Below, in pieces: positions 37,201 through 44,858 of a DNA stretch of 44,858 nt (the first letter of the stretch is position 1; each line of letters begins with the position of its first letter). Position numbers and translations under genes: made by a program. Under the pieces are notes generated by a model. That model worked only from the letters and a program-made list of their open reading frames with translations. It did no database searches and was not told the origin of the DNA. The DNA comes from Saccoglossus kowalevskii (lineage: Eukaryota; Hemichordata; Enteropneusta; Harrimaniidae), in NCBI RefSeq assembly GCF_000003605.2, contig NW_003121911.1, positions 676,451 to 721,308 of the forward strand, given 5' to 3'.

Positions 37201-38387
37201 CACTGGTCACTTCTACGCTTCGTGTGTTTGTACACAAAGCCGGTGGGGTGGCAATCAAAGTTTGAACTACGATCGATCGCTTGCTGTTTGACGTAGCACT
37301 TGCCCTAGGTTAAAGGTCACTTAGCTGTGGTTAGAAAAAATACATTTTTGTGTTAGTTGTTAGTTGCAGGGAAATTATTATTTTTTCCTGATCATCATCA
37401 TCATTTAAGGTGTAAATTAAATATAACGAAATTGGTAATTGTACGCCCGAGGCATTGGTAGACTGTCTAAAGTGGTTGACTCCTAGTAAGTCGCGATATA
37501 CCAAACCAGCATGGGTGGTCGGGAATAACGAAAGATAAAGTAATGAAACTATTTTCAGTTTCAAGAATGGTATATCAGCAACGATTACCAAACTTATTCG
37601 TTCATTAAATTTACAGTGACATCATATTAAAAAAAATCATCTTACATAGTCTAGTACATCGACGAATGGTTCTGATTAGTGGCACGCTACTCGCCGTGAC
37701 GTGATTCAAGGGGATTCCCTGTCGCGAATGATTTAAATTGTGTTGGACACACGTTAATGGTAAAGTTTAACAATTCAATGTTATACCGAGTAAAAACTTT
37801 TTACACGCAAAATCATACCACACCCAAATCTAAAACACGTGTTTTGCGTGATGAGTCTTTCACTGGGGGGTACAGTCCGCATCATGATGTTATGTCGAGG
37901 ATGTATGGGAAAGCTGCCCGTTACTGGTCATAAATTAACCTAATAATTTATATATTTGCCTTTACCCGTATCACTTGATCCCCACTCATTTAGTCTCCAC
38001 TTTGCAAGATCTAGTCACGCTCACCGTGTTTTTGTGGGCCTTAACGCAATTTGTTATCAGGGTTTTTTACAGGCATGGTGCTTAGAGTCTGAAGTACGGC
38101 CATCGAAATAACGTCATATAAAGATAGGGAGCATTCAGCTTATCGTAAGTAGTCTATGGGAAAATATTGCAATGGAAAACAGAAAACTCACACCGTGGGA
38201 AAAAATGACACGTACCCAAACATTGCGAGGTCCATTGAAAAAAAAAACTTGAACTTGGCAATTAGATTGGCTTTTACCTCCAACAACTTGAAATATATTA
38301 GTTGAAGTTAGATGAACGAGGACTTGCCTAAATCATGTTTTGCCGACTCGTTTTTGCTGAGTATGAATGTTATAAAAATGATGATCG
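34229..38387. other. Intergenic DNA, no recognised gene
   Basis: Mostly AT-rich. Two overlapping plus-strand open frames (36711-36995 and 36959-37291) lie in a stretch of more balanced composition and are discussed under findings. CACGTG sites lie at 36045, 36890 and 37836; the last is the centre of a longer palindrome. Confidence 0.35.
35742..35764. repeat. (AT)n microsatellite
   Basis: About 23 bp of uninterrupted TA/AT dinucleotides. Confidence 0.9.
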
Positions 38388-38544
<157 letters not shown>

Positions 38545-39596
38545 ACTACCATTACATTCCAACAAATCATTAGTTTCGTCAGGACAATTTTATTAAACAC
38601 GATCTTTACATTAATTTCATAAAAATAATTGTTTTAATTTCTAATCATTTATATTTAATACGTGATCGTGTTTTTATTCCAGACGACTGCCGGTGAATAT
38701 TTTCAGAATTTGTTATTTTTCACCCCCATGGTGCAGCCGGCGTTAGAAAAATCCGCTCAGTTTCAAGTTCACCGCCAATAACTTTGATACACATCCTCCC
38801 AAGTGATATTAAAGATTGTTTGGTTTACATTTGATATGTTTGTATTTTAATCATCGACACTTACTTCATTTAATGAATCGTTCGGAGAAATTAGTACGTG
38901 AATATATGTGATCGGATAAGTATGTTTTAAATTTCGGTTCATCGGGGAGTAGTTCATTTTCCAAACCAGGGATTAAATTGACTTTCCAAGCAATAATTAA
39001 TTCCCTACACGCACTGTAAATCAGTGACGGTGACGATGTATACCATACAGATATATATATTTAAAACAAATTATTGTTATAACGCGAACATTCAACTGAA
39101 AACAAAACAAGAATAATGTATATAGACTCGCGATTTTTGTGCCACCGAGTACCATCTCTGAGGACTCTTACAACTATTCAACTATAGACAGTCATGCTAA
39201 ATTAACATCGTTGCATTGTAACATTAACGTTGTACTCGAAGATGCCTTTTCAGTTTATAAAACGTGTTTTGGAACAGGAAGTTTTTTTGGGGTGTTATAT
39301 AATATGTTTGAATGCGCGCAAAATTCGTGAATTTCGTCTTTCACTGTTTCAACAATTTTCAGCGCGACTGACGAATGTTGGCGATCTTTTCAGTTTCCCA
39401 ATTTTCATTTAGAATTGCATCTGCTCACAACGAGTCCCAACGAATCCCATGCATATCCGGTGTGCTAATTCCAAAATTCGTGCATTTACCACAAAACATA
39501 ATAACCCTCAAAACACCTAATAATCCTAAATTATCCCAGAGTGTCATTCTAAGGCTAAAATTGGTGTCTGTATACACACACTTTATATATGAAGCG

Positions 39597-39625
39597 CTCA
39601 TATTATCACAGCATGATAATATGAG
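39597..39625. repeat. Perfect inverted repeat, 12-bp stem, 5-nt loop
   Basis: CTCATATTATCA (39597-39608) and TGATAATATGAG (39614-39625) are exact reverse complements around CAGCA. It is the longest perfect short-loop hairpin noticed in the window. Confidence 0.75.
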
Positions 39626-40470
39626 TGGAATCAATGACGTCTTACGAGCTAGTTGCATTTGTCGTGAATAGAAAAGACGACCTTGTCATTCACTATGGTA
39701 TCTGCTTACTTTGTTGGCCATGGCAGAAGTCGATGTCCTCATCCGCACCAACAGCACGTCATTGGTTTATCGTGGCCTTTGTTTGAAAATCGGCTCCATT
39801 TCTTTATTTACCCTTGAACATAATCTATATTTTGAAAGCGTCTCAGTCGCCACACCGTGTCATGTTCGATGTGGGACCCATGCGACGCATGCAGCGCTTG
39901 TAAAAAAAAAAGACAACGTTTGTTTACACGAAATTTGAACGCTCTCTGTGAGGCGTTACTGAAACTGAAAAGGCTTAACGGCGTAATAGTCAGTTGTCAA
40001 GGTGCTTAACTTGAATAAATGTTTATTTTAAAGTGCAACTGGACAATTAACTTTGAACCATTTTTGGCATTAGTTTTTACAATTTTCTGTTTTCTTCTAT
40101 GAAAAGCGTCATGATGCGCACAATCACATTTTGGAGAATTAACATATGCAACATGAAACCAACGCCAGTCTATCAATATGGCGATAACGCGGCAGGGTAA
40201 CGGCGCCCCTGTTCCATTAACGTGCCCTTGGGTTTGGTGCCAACGGAGGAGAGTTGATGGAGGACGGTTTACGCCTTACAACTTCCACAAATTATCCCGG
40301 TGAATAACGCCCCCACAGTCGAGAGTGGACGTAATAGTGTCATACGGACTGTGAACGATTTGAACATGTGGTCAGTTGGTTGTTTTTGTCTTGCTGACTG
40401 AGCATGGTAATAATGTACAATACCTGAGCAGTTGTGACACTATATTCAAGTCAAATCACGATTTGATGAA

Positions 40471-40484
40471 TGGCCACGTGGCCA
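40471..40484. promoter_or_regulatory. 14-bp perfect palindrome centred on an E-box
   Basis: TGGCCACGTGGCCA is self-complementary over 14 bp with a CACGTG core, the preferred site of bHLH-zip factors of the USF/Myc/Max/MITF group. There is no nearby gene to connect it with. Confidence 0.4.
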
Positions 40485-40854
40485 GAAGAAGCAGATATCG
40501 GATCGAGTCACAGAACAAAATCAATGTATAATGGGGGAGCTCTAGTTGAGTTCAATATGTGTTTGGAAATAATCTACGTTCAGGCATTGGGGGAATAAAC
40601 TAACCATTCAGATTATTTAGCGTGTGAACGATGAGGGCACTATGTGTTTTTAAATACTTGACAAAACAAACAGACTAAAACGAAAGACAGATTCGGCGAT
40701 AAAAATTATCTTGGGGCGCTATACAGCAGGCTTACATATATACTAGTAGGTTCTTAAAGTATTGACGATGATGGCGCTGTCGCAGTTTCATTGGTCTTTA
40801 CGAAACTGGAGGTAAACAACTTACTAGGGACAATACATAATCATTGTGTATAAT

Positions 40855-40876
40855 TTTATTATTATTATTATTATTA
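40855..40876. repeat. (ATT)n microsatellite
   Basis: About seven ATT trinucleotides followed by an AT-rich tail. Confidence 0.85.
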
Positions 40877-43800
40877 ACATTTATTTTTTTTATACTGGCT
40901 GGTGAAAACTTTAAAAGGTCAAAAAAAATATTATTTTGTATATAAGAAAGAACGTCAAATACTTAATTGTAGGTGATTTCTAAGTCCAAGTTCCGCGACA
41001 CTGTGATCATGTAAACGTCAAACTATTTACGTATGAGCTAGGAAAACAATAAAAAAATAGAAAAGTTATAAGTTTTTTGACAAGAACTAGAAAATAGTGT
41101 TTCCCCGTTCAAAATATCACATAATGGTATTCATATTTAAAAACTCGTTCCTTTATTTAATGAAAGATTATGGCTATTCGGTCCAAAATTAACATGAAAA
41201 AAAAATATAAATGTGCTTACTGCATTAACATTTCTTGGGAAGGCATTTTGGCATTGATTAAATTACCCGAATGATCAATCGACATATTCAGTAAGTAGGC
41301 TGATAATTATGCGTGTATACTTACAGAGTTACTTATTTTACGGAGGGAGGGAGCTCAGTTGTTGGAACAGGCCATAAGGACGACAGCTACGGTGCTTGGC
41401 TCTGAACAGCGTCTCGTTGCCAATCATTTATGCGTTCAATTAACAGTCACATGATACTCTTCAAGAGCTGCGGCTTGATTCTTGACGACGTTGAGATAAA
41501 TGACCGGTCAGCTGCGCTTGTTTAGTACATACATCCGGAAAAATATACAAAATCTCATTAATATGGGGTCATTTGAAGGAGTTTTCAAGGGCTCTGAACT
41601 CAATTGATACCTCCTAAATCACGATTAAATCGCAAGACTTGTTATTACTCTTCTCGGGCATACTAGCCTGGGACGCTCCAAGTTGATTTCTCCAGCAGCG
41701 ATCGTGGCTGGCGTCTCAGTAATACGAACATGAGAACGCGATATCCCGGTCTATCGGTTACACTGACATGGCAGAATTTGTTTGACATGATGAAATCATG
41801 CAAGCAAGCCAAATTGTCGTATAGTGTAAACATTTAACGCGTATGGGTGTTTTTCTCATGCCCTACCATCACGTCCGATGTCATGAAAACGTGTACTTTA
41901 CAATTGTCACTGTTGTCGAGGTAGGTTAGGGTGAGGTAGGGTGGGCGCCGATCACACACCAAACGGCAATATTATCATTTAGACATTAAGAGCGCCGAAA
42001 TTGCAACTTTGCACACTTTTCACAAAATAAAGCTGCGAAAATGCCAGCTGATAATGAAGTCCATTATTATAAAGAAAACGCATATTCAGGAAGCTGAGTT
42101 ACTCCTGTTAAGTCAAGTACCAAACCGTTCTCTGAACAAGTGTATTTTATTTCATTTATATTGGCACGTGGCAGTGCACTTTATTATGACGTCATATGCA
42201 TATCACCAATAATGCGTCGATGAGTGACGTTTCATAAGATCAGTGGTCATATAGATTTAAAACTTCAGTCAGTGACACGAAGATTTACATTCTTCGTCGT
42301 ATAGCACATGTCTGGCTCATTGATCGGCAGTTATAAAGGTCATTTCAATAGATAGAAGCTTGCTGATAAATGGAAATCCGGCATTGACGTAGACAAATAT
42401 TAGAATAATGGCGTAAATAAATTTGTGCGGACGGATTCAATATTTTTTTTTATCAAGAATATTTTAGATGGTCGTTCTCATGGAAATGACATTTTTCCAG
42501 ATATCAGAGTTGTTCTTGGAGTTTTTTGGTGACTAAATGATATATCGTGACTGGCAGATTATTGTTTTATTTCTTGAATTGTGAAATTTGTTGAACATTT
42601 TTCTTCTTTGTTATATATAGAAATCATTAAGGGTTAATAATTTGGTATTTTTTTCTCGAAATAATTAATATTAGAAAGCGATTGTTATCAAAATCACAAA
42701 TACCATTCTACCTTAAAATAATCGGTACCAATGTCCAGATAATTAAAACAAAACTCACATACTACGACATATTGCGCAATCGTCGATTAAAATGATGATT
42801 CAAACACAGACTTTTCATACAGCATCTATTTATTTCATGTCATGATTGGTAGAAGTAGAGTTGATTTCGCCCAACAAGTTCCGTCGTCAGTCACTCAACT
42901 CGATAGTGGAAACCGACCTTGGATTATACCTGGGTTCATGCCTAGCGAATTAAATTTAGAAATATAGATATATATCCACTGTGATAATTCCGCGCCACTG
43001 TAGTTATTAGCAGTGAGAAGCTTTCTTTCTGCTTCAGAATGGAACACGAATTACCATCTAAGGAGCACTGATTTTCAGACGGAAGCTCACAAAACATTCG
43101 ATAAATAACGAACTACGCAAATTCGTATATTGATTTCTCATACTGGTAAGTACACGCATGCGCACTCAATAGTATGCACCCACATGTGTAGTTTAATGAT
43201 ATGTATACGCATAAGAAGTTTGTGGGTATGTGTATTTCATTATTATATTAAAAGTATATCATTTTGTAGCGTCGCCGCCTAGCCTTTAATTTTTGGACGA
43301 TTGGTTCCATGACGACAACGATGATGTTCAATGTACGGAGTTTTCGTCCGGCGAAAAATACCTGATAATTGACAAAGTGTGGATGTTGAATTTCCAGTCA
43401 ATTTTTCCCTGAGAATTCTTACATGACTTTGTACAGACTGGGAATTCTCAGCGTGCCTACCGTACTCTGTGACAAACAACATGTGCTTACATGCTGTTAC
43501 GATACAGACTAACGGTGCGTCACAATCTGTAATCATAATGACGGGACAGCGCAATGTTGTTGACTGGTATAAGTGCCCACATATAGTACCTCGAACAACT
43601 GACAGGTCGAGCGAAAATCGAATCGAGCTGTTCACTTGACAGGGATAACAAATTGAACGCAAGACCCGCAATTGAAGAAATTAGGCAATCTTAATGTGCT
43701 CGTACATTTCATCTTGAAAGCTCATTTAAGTATGACATTATAAATGATGACAGCATGGTTTCAATTAACTGTTCCATTAGTGTGATTGATTTATGGTGGG

Positions 43801-44300
43801 CGACCTCTCTAGTGTGAAGATATATCAAATAAATATTCTCTTTTCGGAGAATGGTTCGATAAAGTGGGCTACATTGTGATTTACGAAGTTACACTCCATG
43901 ACCCGCCCTGATATGCTATCACGTGACAACGAGTCAAATGAGAACACGTGGTTGTCGACCCAGACTTCATGGCGTTTCTGACAAGCCACGGGATTTTCGC
44001 GCCAACGCCAGAATAAACTTGCCTATGGTTTCAGTTTCAGTTTTGATCACTAGAGAAGGCAGACAAGAATAAATGAATGGCGACATACACTAACTTAGAT
44101 CACGTGTTTAGATGTTTTAGTGTAATTGTTTGTAACGATGTTGCTCCCATCAAAAGTAATACGTCTGTCTAAATTGTATGTATATACTGCAAGTCTAAAC
44201 ATCGTGGTTTTGAAAATACATAGAGGAGCTAGTATCGTCAAATATAACTGATAATAGCAATTTACAACATACCAAGCTTAAACAGTTACTAAATATTAAC

Positions 44301-44858
44301 AGCACATTGAACAAAGGCTAGCGCTGCAAAGAACATGGAATGTACGTGCCCAATGAAAGTATTCGTACGATTACAGTACATTGAACAATACATACAGAAC
44401 AGTAAGTGACCAATGAAAGCATTCGTACCATTATAGCACATTAAACAATACATACAGAACAGAGGTGACCAATGAAAGCATTCGTACGATTACAGTACAT
44501 TGAACAATTCATACAGAACAGAGCGTGGCCAATGAAAGCATTTGTACCATAACAGTACATTGAACAATACATACAGAACAGTAAGTGACCAATGAAAGCA
44601 TTCGTACCATTATAGCACATTAAACAATACATACAGAACAGAGGTGACCAATGAAAGCATTTGTACCATTACAGTACATGGAACAATACATACAGAACAG
44701 TAAGTGACCAATGAAAGCATTCGTACCATTATAGCACATTGAACAATACATACAGAACAGAGGTGACCAATGAAAGCATTCGTATCATTACAGTACATTG
44801 AACAATACATACAGAACAGTGCGTGGCCAATGAAAGCATTTGCACCAGTACAGTGCAT
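44301..44858. repeat. Minisatellite of 59/60-bp units, truncated by the window edge
   Basis: The landmark CAATGAAAG begins at 44351, 44411, 44470, 44530, 44590, 44649, 44709, 44768 and 44828, giving spacings of 60, 59, 60, 60, 59, 60, 59 and 60. A degenerate unit precedes it from about 44301. Units differ in the short segment before the landmark: GTAAGTGAC, GAGGTGAC or GCGTGGC types alternate in a non-random order (A B C, A B, A B C), indicating a higher-order structure. Every unit carries a CCAAT pentamer except where the window cuts it. The Cys/Tyr-rich frames on the minus strand are products of the repeat. The array continues past position 44858. Confidence 0.95.

Larger units (their letters stand above)
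38545..44300. other. Intergenic DNA, no recognised gene
   Basis: No supported exon. It contains a 12-bp-stem inverted repeat, an (ATT)n tract, a CACGTG-centred palindrome, a G-rich telomere-like patch at 41919-41946, mixed-composition patches at about 40170-40370 and 41340-41560, and a minus-strand frame open for about 133 codons (43279-43677) that starts without ATG and shows no domain. Confidence 0.35.

Noticed and set aside
43279-43677. Minus-strand open frame of about 133 codons
   Set aside because: It lacks an initial ATG, has no recognisable domain or convincing splice sites, and a frame of this length is expected by chance in the window.
44441-44858. Cys/Tyr-rich repeated open frames on the minus strand
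   Set aside because: They are the translation of the 59/60-bp minisatellite. The 59-bp units shift the frame, so no continuous protein is maintained.

Overview
This is eukaryotic, animal DNA: AT-rich (very roughly 38% G+C by eye) but not visibly CpG-depleted, gene-poor, with introns, microsatellites, a MITE-like element and a minisatellite. Only two genes can be supported. Both are NK-class homeobox genes on the minus strand, each with two coding exons split by one phase-1 intron. Their proteins carry the hallmarks of bilaterian NK3/bagpipe (Nkx3-2) and NK4/tinman (Nkx2-5). The tin-bap linkage and protein motifs fit an invertebrate bilaterian, plausibly a non-vertebrate deuterostome such as a hemichordate, echinoderm or amphioxus. 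I cannot fix the species.

Layout: 1-2397 is the 3' flank of the bagpipe gene. The bagpipe/NK3 coding region is 2398-3357 (exons 3357-3003 and 2861-2398, 141-bp intron, 272 aa), with a CCAAT-bearing proximal promoter to its right. About 15.5 kb of non-coding DNA separates it from NK4. That gap holds a (GA)n tract, a tRNA-like A-box remnant at 8300 and a three-copy tandem repeat at 14.08-14.34 kb. NK4/tinman occupies 18827-20540 (exons 20540-20165 and 19389-18827, 775-bp intron, 312 aa), with a GC-richer CCAAT-bearing promoter region to about 20.96 kb. The right-hand 24 kb has no recognisable gene. It holds a GC-rich island with a hairpin (24.06-24.44 kb), several perfect short-loop inverted repeats, a 187-bp tandem duplication (28.97-29.34 kb), a 217-bp MITE with terminal inverted repeats and a 5-bp target-site duplication (29.92-30.13 kb), a 157-bp (TTTA)n array (38.4-38.5 kb), and a 59/60-bp minisatellite that runs off the right edge.

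How the genes relate: tinman and bagpipe orthologues specify cardiac, visceral and other mesoderm, and bagpipe is a downstream target of tinman in Drosophila. They are neighbours in the ancestral NK cluster. Here they lie in the same orientation, NK4 upstream. The large empty flanks would be the place for shared mesodermal enhancers; several NK-type binding motifs lie around NK4. No previously undescribed protein system is evident. The most unusual signals are the apparent excess of CACGTG palindromes across the window, the NK-site cluster around NK4, and the fold-back and mobile-element structures of the right flank.
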